From an uncultured Clostridia bacterium (GTDB taxonomy: Bacteria; Bacillota; Clostridia; Christensenellales; CAG-917), in NCBI GenBank assembly GCA_944349635.1, contig CALVNH010000004.1:48339-112338 (forward strand): a DNA stretch of 64,000 nucleotides. The letters run 5' to 3'. The first letter of the stretch is position 1, and each line of letters begins with the position of its first letter. Both the position numbers and the translations under genes were made by a program. Under the pieces are notes generated by a model. The model was not told where the DNA came from, ran no database searches, and saw nothing but the letters and a program-made list of their open reading frames with translations. This document shows positions 35,674 to 44,596 of the stretch, piece after piece.

Positions 35674-36612
35674 ATGGGAAAACTTGTCTGCATGGGTGAT
35701 TGCATTATCGATTTTCTGCCGTCTGCTCCCGGGGAGCTTACGTACACCGCGAAAATGGGCGGAGCGCCGGCAAACGTATGTGCGGCAGTAGCCAGACTCG
35801 GCGGAAAAGCCCATTATCTGGGCAAACTCGCGGACGACAATTTTGGCAAATTTTTGCTATCGGAACTTAAAAAATACGGCATCAAAACGGATTACACCGT
35901 AATTGACGGCAACTGCAAAACGGGGTTGGTCGTGGTAGACCTTTACAAAAACGGCGACCGCGATTTTTTCTTTTACCGCGACACTCCGGCAGATGCAAAT
36001 CTGCATCCGCAGGAGCTCCGCTCCGACATGTTCGAAAAGGGCGACGTGCTTCATTTTTGCTCCATTTCACTTATGGAATCTCCAACGAAACACGCCCACA
36101 TACAGGCGTTGAAATATGCCGTTGCGAACGGAACGACGGTCAGTTTCGACGTCAATGTCAGAATGCACCTTTGGAAAGACGCCGAAAAACTGAGGCAGAC
36201 GGTGTTTGAGTTTTTGCCGTATGCGGACATGGTAAAGGTGACGGACGAAGAACTTCGGCTGCTGACAGGCGAAAGCTGCGCCGAATGCGAAATGCAGAGC
36301 GTGCAGTCTTTGCTTGAAAAGTCTCCTCGGGCAAAACTCGTGTTTGTCACAAAAGGCGAAAAAGGTTCTTCCGTGTACGACCGCAACCTGACCGCACGGC
36401 ATTACCGCGCGGCAAAAGCAGACGTCGTTGACACGACGGGTGCGGGCGATTGTTTTATCGGAAGCGTAATATACAAACTGCTGAAAGGCGAAGCCGCACT
36501 CGACATAGATTCCGTCGACAGTGCCGTCGAATTTGCCACTCGCGCATGTGCATTCGTGATTTCCAGAAAGGGGGCGGCGAACGCAATGCCCTCCCTTTCC
36601 GATTTGCAATGA
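35674..36612 (+). CDS. PfkB-family sugar kinase, fructokinase-like
   Basis: The 312-residue protein is a ribokinase/PfkB-family kinase that phosphorylates a sugar with ATP. It has GDCIIDFLP at the N-terminus, the substrate motif GGAPANVCAAVARLGG (about residues 30-45) and the C-terminal DTTGAGDCFIGSV with the catalytic Asp (about 253-265). Bacterial fructokinases look like this. Given manA and an alpha-mannosidase nearby, fructose or mannose is a reasonable guess but not shown. The ATG has AGGAAG. It starts the operon with manA and the symporter. Confidence 0.85.
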   Translation: MGKLVCMGDCIIDFLPSAPGELTYTAKMGGAPANVCAAVARLGGKAHYLGKLADDNFGKFLLSELKKYGIKTDYTVIDGNCKTGLVVVDLYKNGDRDFFFYRDTPADANLHPQELRSDMFEKGDVLHFCSISLMESPTKHAHIQALKYAVANGTTVSFDVNVRMHLWKDAEKLRQTVFEFLPYADMVKVTDEELRLLTGESCAECEMQSVQSLLEKSPRAKLVFVTKGEKGSSVYDRNLTARHYRAAKADVVDTTGAGDCFIGSVIYKLLKGEAALDIDSVDSAVEFATRACAFVISRKGAANAMPSLSDLQ

Positions 36613-36620
36613 GGTGAAAA

Positions 36621-37700
36621 ATGACTTCCGCGTTTTGCTCTTCGGAGAATAAAATCAATCCCAAATACGCAAAACCTCTGTTTTTTAAACGCAACCGTGT
36701 TTTCAGGAACTACGTCGGAGGTGCGGGGCTTGCCCTTCTGACGGGCGACGGTAGCACGGACGGCAACTTCCCCGAGGAATGGATTGCCAGCAAAGTGAAA
36801 GCCATAAACCCCATATACTTCGGAGAGCGCGACGGGGTGTCCGTAACGGAAGACGGAGAATATCTCGACAACCTGCTCGAAAAAGAGGCGACAACGCTGT
36901 TGGGAAGACGGCAATATGACTGTCTTGTCAAATATCTCGACAGCGCAATCAGACTGCCCGTCCAGGTTCACCCCACGCCTGATTTTTCCAAAAAGCATTT
37001 CGGCAGTCCTTACGGCAAAACGGAAGCGTGGCTGGTGCTCGCAAAGCGCGACGACAATGCAAAACTGTATTTCGGCTTCAAAGAAAAAACGGACGCCGAA
37101 ACGCTGAAAAACTACGCGGACAGAAGCCTCGAAGAACGGGATATTCTCACCGAACTGATTACACCCGTGGAAGTGAACGTGGGCGACGTTTACCTGATAA
37201 ACGCAGGGCTCATACACGCAATAGGCGCGGGCTGCACCATACTCGAAGTGCAGGAACCCACCGACTTCACCATTCAGATTGAGAACTGGTGCGGCGAATC
37301 GCGAGTCACGGAACAGGAGAAATATCTGGGGTTGGAGCGCGACACGGCAATAAGCATATTCGACTTTGACAAATTCGGAGAACAAGCAGTTAAAGAGGCA
37401 AAAATTACGCCTGAAACCCTGTATTGCGACGATAACATAAAAATCGAATCGCTGATAGATTACACCGACACGCCGTGTTTTGCGGAAAAGAGATACACGC
37501 TGAAAGACGGGTCCGTCGTTATGAATTTCGGTCCGTGCGTATGGACAATCGTGGACGGCGAAGGTTATATTTCGGGAGAAAACTATCACCGCAACGTACA
37601 CAAAGGCGACTACTTTTTCCTGCCCTATGCGGCGCAGGGAAAATTCTCCTTGAAAGGCAATCTGGTGGCGGTGGAATGTCTTCCCGGCAGACAGGACTGA
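36621..37700 (+). CDS. manA: mannose-6-phosphate isomerase, class I
   Basis: ManA converts mannose 6-phosphate to fructose 6-phosphate. The 359-residue protein has the zinc-site motif LPVQVHPTPDF (about residues 112-122), GKTEAWLVL just after it, and the LINAGLIHAIGAGCTILEVQEPTDFTIQ stretch with a further His and Glu. These are the cupin-type residues of the family. It starts 8 bases after the kinase gene with GAGGTG upstream. Confidence 0.92.
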   Translation: MTSAFCSSENKINPKYAKPLFFKRNRVFRNYVGGAGLALLTGDGSTDGNFPEEWIASKVKAINPIYFGERDGVSVTEDGEYLDNLLEKEATTLLGRRQYDCLVKYLDSAIRLPVQVHPTPDFSKKHFGSPYGKTEAWLVLAKRDDNAKLYFGFKEKTDAETLKNYADRSLEERDILTELITPVEVNVGDVYLINAGLIHAIGAGCTILEVQEPTDFTIQIENWCGESRVTEQEKYLGLERDTAISIFDFDKFGEQAVKEAKITPETLYCDDNIKIESLIDYTDTPCFAEKRYTLKDGSVVMNFGPCVWTIVDGEGYISGENYHRNVHKGDYFFLPYAAQGKFSLKGNLVAVECLPGRQD

Positions 37701-37750
37701 CATAGCGACGGCTTCGGCAGTCGTATTTTTGATAAGGGGAGGAATCAAAA

Positions 37751-39490
37751 ATGAGTTTCGTCAAGAAAGCGTTGACGTGGTCTTTTCCCGTAGCGGAAAA
37801 ACCGATGGGCGACTATTCCCGCCGCGAGGGCACGGCGTTTTTGATAGGAATGCTCGGCCAAAACATGATTTACAACATCATAGGCGCCGCACTTTCTCTT
37901 TTCTACACGGACATTCTGCTGGTGGACATTGCCGTCGTCGGCGTCATTTTCACTCTATGCCGCGTGTGGGACGCTCTGAACGACCCGATTATGGGTTTCA
38001 TTCTTGACCGCACCAAATCGCGGTGGGGGAAATGTCGTCCTTACCTCAAATTCATGCCGCTTCCCGTTGCAATCGTGACTCTCCTGCTCTTTATGCCGAT
38101 TTCGGACTGGCCAATGAGCGCAAAAATCATCTATCTCGTGATGATATACTTTCTGTGGTCTCCCGTGTACACTTTGTGCGACATACCTCTGTGGAGCCTG
38201 CCCTCACGTATGGTTCCCGACGAAAAAAAGCGCACGAGACTCATTTCCGCGGCGCGCGTCGTAGGCAACTGCGGTGCCGTTGTCACGGCCCTTTACGCGC
38301 CCATGAAAAACGCCATAGGCGCGGTCAACCTCGGCATATTCCCCAACGAAGGGCTTGCAAATCACGCGGGATATTTCTCACAGCAACAGGGTTATCTGTT
38401 CACTACGTTGATAATCGTGGTAATCGGAATGTTGCTTTTCAAAGTGATTTTCCCCTTCGTACGAGAAAGAGTCGAGGAGGTCAACCCGCAGCAGACCGGC
38501 GTAAAGGATGCGCTGCGCACCGTCAAAGCGAACACGCCCTTTTTGCGCGTGTTCGTATCGGGAATACTCGGTTGCACGAAAACGCTGTTGCTGACAGCGG
38601 GAATGTATTTCTGCAAATGGGTGATGGGCAACGGCGACGAAGGGCTGTGGCTCATATATCTGGGAGCGCCGTTTATGGCGGGAATGCTGTCGTCGATGGC
38701 ACTGACGCCCGTGTTCGGAAGCAAGTTCACGAAAAAGAAACTGTATCTTTGGACGTCCTATCTCAGCGCCGTACCCGCCCTCGTGATGTTTTTTGCCTGC
38801 TTCACCAGCCTGACTTCTCTTCACGAGCCGGGATTTTTGGCGCTTATAATCATAATGCTGGCGTGTTTCGGTTTTTTGAGCGGCTTTACAATGGCCTTGC
38901 AACCCGTCATGATTGCCGACAGCGTTGATTACATCGAATGGAAAACGGGCAAACGCAACGACGGTATCTTTTTCAGCGGACTCACCTTCAACTCAAAACT
39001 CTCGTCCGGCATTGCCATTCTGATTTCCAACGTCTTGCTGGGCTTTGTGAGCTACACCGAGGTCATAGACGTTTTGGCAAAACAAATCAAACAAGCCACG
39101 GACGCGGGTCAGACGCTTTCTCTCAATTTCGCCGCAGAGTACCCCGAAATCACGATAATGATGTTCGTGCTGATAACGATAGTACCCGCCCTCGGTTGCA
39201 TACTGCAGGCTCTGCCGATGCACGGTTACGAAATCACGGATTCCAAACTCGCGGAAATAAGAGAAGAAAATGCGGAACGCCGCCGCAGATTGGGCGAAAC
39301 TTCCGCGTGCGAAGAAGTCGACAAATTAACTGCCGACGGCTCATGCGGTGTTGAAAAAACCGCCCTTTGCGAAGACTCGCGCGAAGCCGACGCTTCCCCC
39401 GGAGAAAACTCCGCACAGAACGACGAAACTCTTTCCGACGGAACTTCGGAAACAAGCGATGTCAAAGATTTTTCTTCGGACGACGAATGA
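37751..39490 (+). CDS. GPH-family (MFS) sugar:cation symporter
   Basis: The 579-residue protein is a glycoside-pentoside-hexuronide cation symporter with about 12 helices. Typical features are GQNMIYNIIGAALSLFYTD near the start, DALNDPIMGFILDRTKSRWGKCRPYLK (the conserved loop, about residues 76-102) and DYIEWKTGKRNDGIFFSG (about 394-411). The last 90 or so residues are a hydrophilic acidic Ser/Glu/Asp-rich tail, which is unusual for the family. The substrate is probably a mannoside, judging by its neighbours. GGAGG precedes the ATG. Confidence 0.88.
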   Translation: MSFVKKALTWSFPVAEKPMGDYSRREGTAFLIGMLGQNMIYNIIGAALSLFYTDILLVDIAVVGVIFTLCRVWDALNDPIMGFILDRTKSRWGKCRPYLKFMPLPVAIVTLLLFMPISDWPMSAKIIYLVMIYFLWSPVYTLCDIPLWSLPSRMVPDEKKRTRLISAARVVGNCGAVVTALYAPMKNAIGAVNLGIFPNEGLANHAGYFSQQQGYLFTTLIIVVIGMLLFKVIFPFVRERVEEVNPQQTGVKDALRTVKANTPFLRVFVSGILGCTKTLLLTAGMYFCKWVMGNGDEGLWLIYLGAPFMAGMLSSMALTPVFGSKFTKKKLYLWTSYLSAVPALVMFFACFTSLTSLHEPGFLALIIIMLACFGFLSGFTMALQPVMIADSVDYIEWKTGKRNDGIFFSGLTFNSKLSSGIAILISNVLLGFVSYTEVIDVLAKQIKQATDAGQTLSLNFAAEYPEITIMMFVLITIVPALGCILQALPMHGYEITDSKLAEIREENAERRRRLGETSACEEVDKLTADGSCGVEKTALCEDSREADASPGENSAQNDETLSDGTSETSDVKDFSSDDE

Positions 39491-39510
39491 CCACCTCCGC
39501 ACACAAACAA

Positions 39511-39544
39511 AAAAAGCGACGCGTTTCCGCGTCGCTTTTCTTTT
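39511..39544 (+). terminator. terminator after the symporter gene
   Basis: AAAAGCGACGCG/CGCGTCGCTTTT with a 4-base loop and T-rich end. The A-run on the left could also serve the minus strand. Confidence 0.85.
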
Positions 39545-39647
39545 GCTCTGATTTGCGCCGGCTTGACTGAATCGCACAAGACGGCACTGCGCCGCAATAC
39601 GGTTTTTTGTACTCGGCGTTTCTGCACAACAAGGCGCACGCCGAAGT

Positions 39648-39671
39648 ATTGCGCTATCTATTGCGCTATCT
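39648..39671. repeat. 12-bp perfect tandem duplication at the alpha-mannosidase stop
   Basis: ATTGCGCTATCT occurs twice in a row. Read on the minus strand each copy carries an in-frame TAG, so the gene ends with two stop codons four codons apart. Confidence 0.85.
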
Positions 39672-42596
39672 TTCGAAATAAAGCGTCTTTATTTCGTAAG
39701 GCTTGAAATCGGTTTCTCCGCTGCTCTCCGACAATTTGCGTTCCCTCATATCCGCAAGATAAACCCTTTTGTAAGGCAACGTCGTTTCCACCGCGGCTTT
39801 GACCGCTTTGCCTTCGTTTTCGTAAAGCCTCACGACGAAACCGCCGCCGTCGTCCGCGGGTTTAAGTGTTTCGGCAACGACGTTGCCTGCTGAAACTTTG
39901 AGCAAAGGCACGTTTCCGTCGCAGCCCGCCGCCTCCACAGGAGCAATGTTGAAAAGATAAGAGTGTTTCGGCACTTCGGCTTCGAAGCAGTCGCCCGTGT
40001 GAGGACAGAACGCATATCTGAAACGGTGACGACCGCGGTCGGCGGTTCTGTCGGGATAAACGGGAGAGCGCAAAAGATTCAGGCTGATGAGTCCGTCCTT
40101 GACGCGATAGCCGTACTTGCAATCCGACATCACGGCACAACCGTAATCCCCGTCCGAAACGTCCACATACTTGTGCGCACATATCTCGAATTGTGCCCAG
40201 TCCTTTTTATTGTCGGTACGAGTGGAACGCGCGATGTTGCCGAACTGAATGTCGCACACAACCTTGTCCGAATACACGGACGGCATGAATTCCGCCCTCA
40301 ACATTCTGTGCGTTTCGTGCCAATCCACGGAAGTGTCGAATTCGACGTACGGACACCCGTCCGTCAGAACCGTCCTCTGCACCAGATTCGAAGAGCCGTA
40401 AACGTATTCCGTTTCCATCACTGCGGAAGCCCCGTCGATGTAGGAACGCGACGACACGGCACGGAACGTACGTGGCTTGCGCTTGGTGTAATTTATGTCG
40501 ATGTCCCAGGCGTTGTACATCAACTTTTTATCGTAATAGACGTTTAATCTGTTCAAAAAGCCTTTGTTAAACTCTTTTCCCGTATTTTTATCGATGAGGG
40601 ACGCTATGCTTCCGTCGGGCGCGAAAACGGCTTTAAGCACATCGTTTTCTATGCTGTTTTCCGACACGGCGATGCTCTTCGGCGTCTCCGTTTCGTGCGG
40701 TACGCCAAATCCGTACGCTTCCGCATGGTAGCGGTACAGCTTGCCGTCCCTTTGCAGATATTCATCTCTTTCAAACGGCGCGGGATTGAAAAAACATTGC
40801 TCCTTCCCTTCGGACAAATGCTCCGTGACGTCGCGCGTGAGTTCCGCGATTCTGCCCGTCAGTTTCCCGTACGCCTCGTCGGTTTCTGCATATACCCTGG
40901 TGATGGAAGACCCGGGCAATACGTCGTGGAACTGATACAGCAGAATCTCTTTCCAGACACCGTCGACAGCCGCCCGAGGATAAGAAAAACCTTTGCTTTC
41001 GGCAAGAGCCCCGAGTGCTTCCAAGGTGTGCAACGCATACTCGCACTTGCGGTTGGACTTCTTGTTGTTGCTCTGCGTGGTATAAGTGCCCTGGTGTTTT
41101 TCCAGATAAAGTTCGCCCTTATAGGACGGATAATCGGCACGTTTGGCGTCCAGTCTGCGGAAGAAATCCCCCGCCTTTCCGAAATTCACCTTGGGCAGTC
41201 CGTAAGTGTCGCGGTATCTCGAAATGAGCTCGATATTAGCTTCGCAGGGTCCGCCTCCGCCGTCACCCGCGCCGAACAACATCAACGCTTCGCCCGACAC
41301 TTTGTCCTTCTTCTTGTGGTTGCGGTAAAGCTCCGCAAGGGACGGTGCCGCCCCCGAACTGTTGTACGTATTGGCGGGCAAGAGGTGCACAAGGACTTCG
41401 TCGTCGGAAGTACCCTGCCATCTGAACGTCTGCAACGGAAACTCGTTGTGCTCGTTCCAGCTGATTTTCTGAGTCATAAAATATTTCAGTCCGCAGCCCT
41501 TGATAATCTGCGGCAATGCCGCCGTATATCCGAACACGTCGGGAAGCCAGCAGTTGTTGACTTCAACGCCGAACTCCGTTTCCCAAAAACGCAACCCGTA
41601 AACGAACTGTCGAATGAGAGATTCCCCGCCCGTAAGATTGGTGTCGCACTCCACCCACATTCCGCCCTGAGGTTCAAAACGCCCCTCTTTCGCGGCGAGA
41701 AGCACTTTTTCGTATAATGACGGATATTTGTTTTTGAGCCACTCGAATTCCTGGGGCTGGCTGGCACCGTAAACGTATTGCGGAAACTTTTTCAGATTGG
41801 CGAGAGCCGTGGAAACGGTGCGTGCCGCCTTTCTTTCCGTTTCGCGCAAAGGCCAAAGCCATGCAAGGTCGAGGTGGGAATGTCCTACGGCTGTGACGGT
41901 GAGGTCGCTGTCCGAAGGACGGTTGAGCATTGCTTGTATGACGGCGGAAGCGGCGTCGCGTTTGCCTCCGACATACAAAAAATAGGCCTTGTTCATTGCC
42001 GCCGCAAGCTCACGCCTGCGCCCGCCTTTCAGCACAACTTTCAGAAACGCCGCCGCAAGATAATCGAAATAGAATCTGTACGCGCTTTCGTCGAGGTACA
42101 CGAGGTCGGCTCTGCGCAGTCTTCCGCAGAAAATCTCTTTGCCGAAAGCGCCGTTGAAACCGCAATCGAACCAAAGGTCCACTTTGCCGTCCGACGGCAC
42201 CGCCACAACGCTTTTGCCTATCGGCGGATTGAAATACTCCGCCACGCCGCCTATGTTGAAGACGTGCGATATGCCTCTCAGCGGAGTCCCGTCCGCGGAG
42301 TACGCCAACGCCTCTCCGAAAAAGTCCACGGCAACGCACATATTCTTTCCGACATACTCTTGCGGAATCTCCCCCGTGACACGGAACCAGGCGCAACCGA
42401 AAAGCCCGCCCCACGAACGGCCGCGGCGGACGGGTCTCTGTCCGTCGCCGCGCGCCTCGAAAGGAACGGGCTCTTTTGACGGCGAAAACGACACTTTAAG
42501 TCGCTTTACCGTCTTGTAAACATTGCTTTTCAAAAAAATTATGCGCGTTACGTCAATTGGTTGCAAAAGCAACTTCAAGTCTTCCAACACGTCCAT
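39666..42596 (-). CDS. alpha-mannosidase, glycoside hydrolase family 38
   Basis: The 976-residue enzyme cleaves alpha-mannosides. The zinc-binding motif GHSHLDLAWLWP lies near residue 250 and the nucleophile region NCWLPDVFGYTAALPQ near 350, followed by MTQKISWNEHNEFP. An N-terminal beta domain and the C-terminal GH38 beta-sandwich domains are present. There is no signal peptide, so it probably acts in the cytoplasm on imported oligosaccharides. ATG at 42596 was chosen for the purine-rich GGGGG site. It faces the sugar kinase-manA-symporter operon. Confidence 0.94.
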   Translation of the reverse strand: MDVLEDLKLLLQPIDVTRIIFLKSNVYKTVKRLKVSFSPSKEPVPFEARGDGQRPVRRGRSWGGLFGCAWFRVTGEIPQEYVGKNMCVAVDFFGEALAYSADGTPLRGISHVFNIGGVAEYFNPPIGKSVVAVPSDGKVDLWFDCGFNGAFGKEIFCGRLRRADLVYLDESAYRFYFDYLAAAFLKVVLKGGRRRELAAAMNKAYFLYVGGKRDAASAVIQAMLNRPSDSDLTVTAVGHSHLDLAWLWPLRETERKAARTVSTALANLKKFPQYVYGASQPQEFEWLKNKYPSLYEKVLLAAKEGRFEPQGGMWVECDTNLTGGESLIRQFVYGLRFWETEFGVEVNNCWLPDVFGYTAALPQIIKGCGLKYFMTQKISWNEHNEFPLQTFRWQGTSDDEVLVHLLPANTYNSSGAAPSLAELYRNHKKKDKVSGEALMLFGAGDGGGGPCEANIELISRYRDTYGLPKVNFGKAGDFFRRLDAKRADYPSYKGELYLEKHQGTYTTQSNNKKSNRKCEYALHTLEALGALAESKGFSYPRAAVDGVWKEILLYQFHDVLPGSSITRVYAETDEAYGKLTGRIAELTRDVTEHLSEGKEQCFFNPAPFERDEYLQRDGKLYRYHAEAYGFGVPHETETPKSIAVSENSIENDVLKAVFAPDGSIASLIDKNTGKEFNKGFLNRLNVYYDKKLMYNAWDIDINYTKRKPRTFRAVSSRSYIDGASAVMETEYVYGSSNLVQRTVLTDGCPYVEFDTSVDWHETHRMLRAEFMPSVYSDKVVCDIQFGNIARSTRTDNKKDWAQFEICAHKYVDVSDGDYGCAVMSDCKYGYRVKDGLISLNLLRSPVYPDRTADRGRHRFRYAFCPHTGDCFEAEVPKHSYLFNIAPVEAAGCDGNVPLLKVSAGNVVAETLKPADDGGGFVVRLYENEGKAVKAAVETTLPYKRVYLADMRERKLSESSGETDFKPYEIKTLYFER

Positions 42597-42621
42597 ATTT
42601 CCCCCTGCGACCGCTTGCGGT

Positions 42622-43971
42622 TCAGTTTTTATAGCTGTGTATGGGAGCGGGAATCCTGCCGCCGCGGGCAATGAACGCGTCTGCGTTTCCCTTGCCGACG
42701 GGCATTATGGGAGCGTGCCCCAACAAACCGCCGAACTCGACGTCGCCGCTGTTCTTGCCCCACACCGGAATCACTCTCACCGCCGTGGTCTTGTTGTTGA
42801 TGACGCCTATTGCCGCCTCGTCGGCGATGATTGCCGACACGGTTGCCGCCGAAGTGCTGCCCGGTATGGCTATCATATCCAGCCCCACGCTGCATACGGA
42901 CGTCATGGCTTCCAGTTTTTCGAGCGACAGCGCGCCCGCGCGCACCGCCTCAATCATGCCTATATCCTCGCTGACGGGAATGAATGCGCCCGAAAGTCCG
43001 CCGACGTGCGAACTTGCCATGGTGCCGCCCTTTTTGACTGCGTCGTTGAGCATTGCAAGGCAAGCCGTGGTGCCGTGTGCGCCGACGACGGAAAGCCCCA
43101 TCTCTTCCAGCACTTCCCCCACGCTGTCGTTTCTCACGGGAGTGGGAGCAAGCGAGAGGTCCACAATGCCGAACTCCGCTCCGAGTTCCGCCGCCGCTTC
43201 TCTGCCCACCAACTCGCCCATTCGCGTGATTTTGAAAGCGGTGTCCTTGATTGTCTCGGACAACACGTCACAGCTCTCTCCGCGAATCTGTTCCAACGCA
43301 GCTTTTACCACGCCGGGACCGGAAATTCCGACGTTGACAACACAGTCGCCTTCGCTCACTCCGTTGAAAGAGCCCGCCATGAAAGGATTGTCCTCCACGG
43401 CGTTTGCAAATACGACGAGTTTGGCGCAACCTATGCTGTCAAGGTCCGCCGTAAGGCGCGCGGTTTCTTTTACCACCTCACCCATAAGAGCGACGGCGTC
43501 CATGTTTATGCCGGCACGAGTGGAACCAACGTTGACGCTGGCGCACACCCTGTCCGTGCAGGCAAGCACTTCGGGAATGGTGAGAATGAAATCTCTCTCC
43601 TCCTTTGTCATGGACTTCTGCACGAGTGCGGTATAGCCGCCGATGAAATCCACTCCCACTTTCTTTGCCACTTCGTCCATGGCAAGCGCAATCTGTCTGT
43701 AACCGCCGCTTGCCGCGCCTATGAGGCTGACGGGAGAAACGGATAACCGCTTGTTGACGATGGGAATCCCGTACTTGGACTGAATCTTGTCCGCCGTGGC
43801 TTTCAGGTTGCCCGCCTTGTCCGCGAGTTTGCGTGCGACGTTCAGTGCCGTACGGTCGGGGTCGTCCGAAATGCAATCGAACAAACTGACGTGAAGCGTT
43901 ATTGTGCGGATGTCGAGGTGCTGGTCCTTTATCATCCGTATGGTTTGGATAATCTCTTTACAATTGAGCAT
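42622..43971 (-). CDS. UPF0210 (DUF711) family protein
   Basis: The 449-residue protein matches the UPF0210/DUF711 family of unknown function. Recognisable parts are [20 protein letters not shown] at the start, [30 protein letters not shown] and [14 protein letters not shown]. The fold is known to resemble glycyl-radical-type barrels, but no activity is established. It is paired with the UPF0237 ACT protein 9 bases upstream, a pairing kept across many Firmicutes and other anaerobes. Confidence 0.9.
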   Translation of the reverse strand: MLNCKEIIQTIRMIKDQHLDIRTITLHVSLFDCISDDPDRTALNVARKLADKAGNLKATADKIQSKYGIPIVNKRLSVSPVSLIGAASGGYRQIALAMDEVAKKVGVDFIGGYTALVQKSMTKEERDFILTIPEVLACTDRVCASVNVGSTRAGINMDAVALMGEVVKETARLTADLDSIGCAKLVVFANAVEDNPFMAGSFNGVSEGDCVVNVGISGPGVVKAALEQIRGESCDVLSETIKDTAFKITRMGELVGREAAAELGAEFGIVDLSLAPTPVRNDSVGEVLEEMGLSVVGAHGTTACLAMLNDAVKKGGTMASSHVGGLSGAFIPVSEDIGMIEAVRAGALSLEKLEAMTSVCSVGLDMIAIPGSTSAATVSAIIADEAAIGVINNKTTAVRVIPVWGKNSGDVEFGGLLGHAPIMPVGKGNADAFIARGGRIPAPIHSYKN

Positions 43972-43980
43972 AACTACCGC

Positions 43981-44253
43981 CTAAATTCTGTGCATGGAAT
44001 TGAAAATGTCCTCGTGCTGAACGCGTATCTCCACGCCGAGTTCAGCCGCGACGGACTGTAGCGCCGCGTTGATTTCGCCGATGGCGGGACCGTCGTCGCG
44101 AACGGAAATCATCATAATCATGGTGAAATAGGTGTCCTGCATGACGGTCTGGGAAATATCCTCGATGTTGATGTCCATTTCGTACAGTTTGTATGCGACT
44201 TTGGCGATTATGCCCGTGCGGTCTCTTCCGATTACAGAAACGATGGCTTTCAT
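43981..44253 (-). CDS. UPF0237 ACT-domain protein
   Basis: The 90-residue protein is a single ACT domain: MKAIVSVIGRDRTGIIAKVAYKL, then EMDINIEDISQTVMQDTYFTMIMMIS. ACT domains bind small ligands, often amino acids. This subgroup (GcvR-like) occurs next to UPF0210 genes and may sense a ligand for it, which is inference. ATG at 44253 has GGAGGG. Confidence 0.92.
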   Translation of the reverse strand: MKAIVSVIGRDRTGIIAKVAYKLYEMDINIEDISQTVMQDTYFTMIMMISVRDDGPAIGEINAALQSVAAELGVEIRVQHEDIFNSMHRI

Positions 44254-44278
44254 AAGCCCTCCGAAAAACTTTTTTGTA

Positions 44279-44308
44279 ATTATATCATAACGCGTCGCCG
44301 AAAGGCAA
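44279..44308 (-). promoter_or_regulatory. promoter of the UPF0237-UPF0210 pair
   Basis: TTGCCT and TATAAT on the minus strand, spacer 18 bases. Confidence 0.7.
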
Positions 44309-44461
44309 TTAAACTGCAAAAGAACGCACGACGATTATGTGTGCATACACGGACTTTTCCCGACCTTGTTCTTTTGCACACACCGCTTCCCTGCGGTTAA
44401 TGACTGCAACGAAACGTCATTCACTCGCCGCCGCAGAACCCTGTCCGTAAACTTTATTTCC

Positions 44462-44496
44462 GAAAAAAGAGTTTCCCGCCTTTCCGGGCGGGAAAC
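44462..44496 (-). terminator. terminator of spoIVA
   Basis: On the minus strand GTTTCCCGCC/GGCGGGAAAC with a short loop, followed by TCTTTTTT, about 100 bases after the stop codon. Confidence 0.82.
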
Positions 44497-44596
44497 AAGC
44501 TTGCCGAAAACGCATAACGAGCGCTTTTTCGTCTTTGTTTAACGCGTTTTGCTCCCGTGCCGGAAGTCAGGCGCGCAATGTGGACAAAGGAGAATG

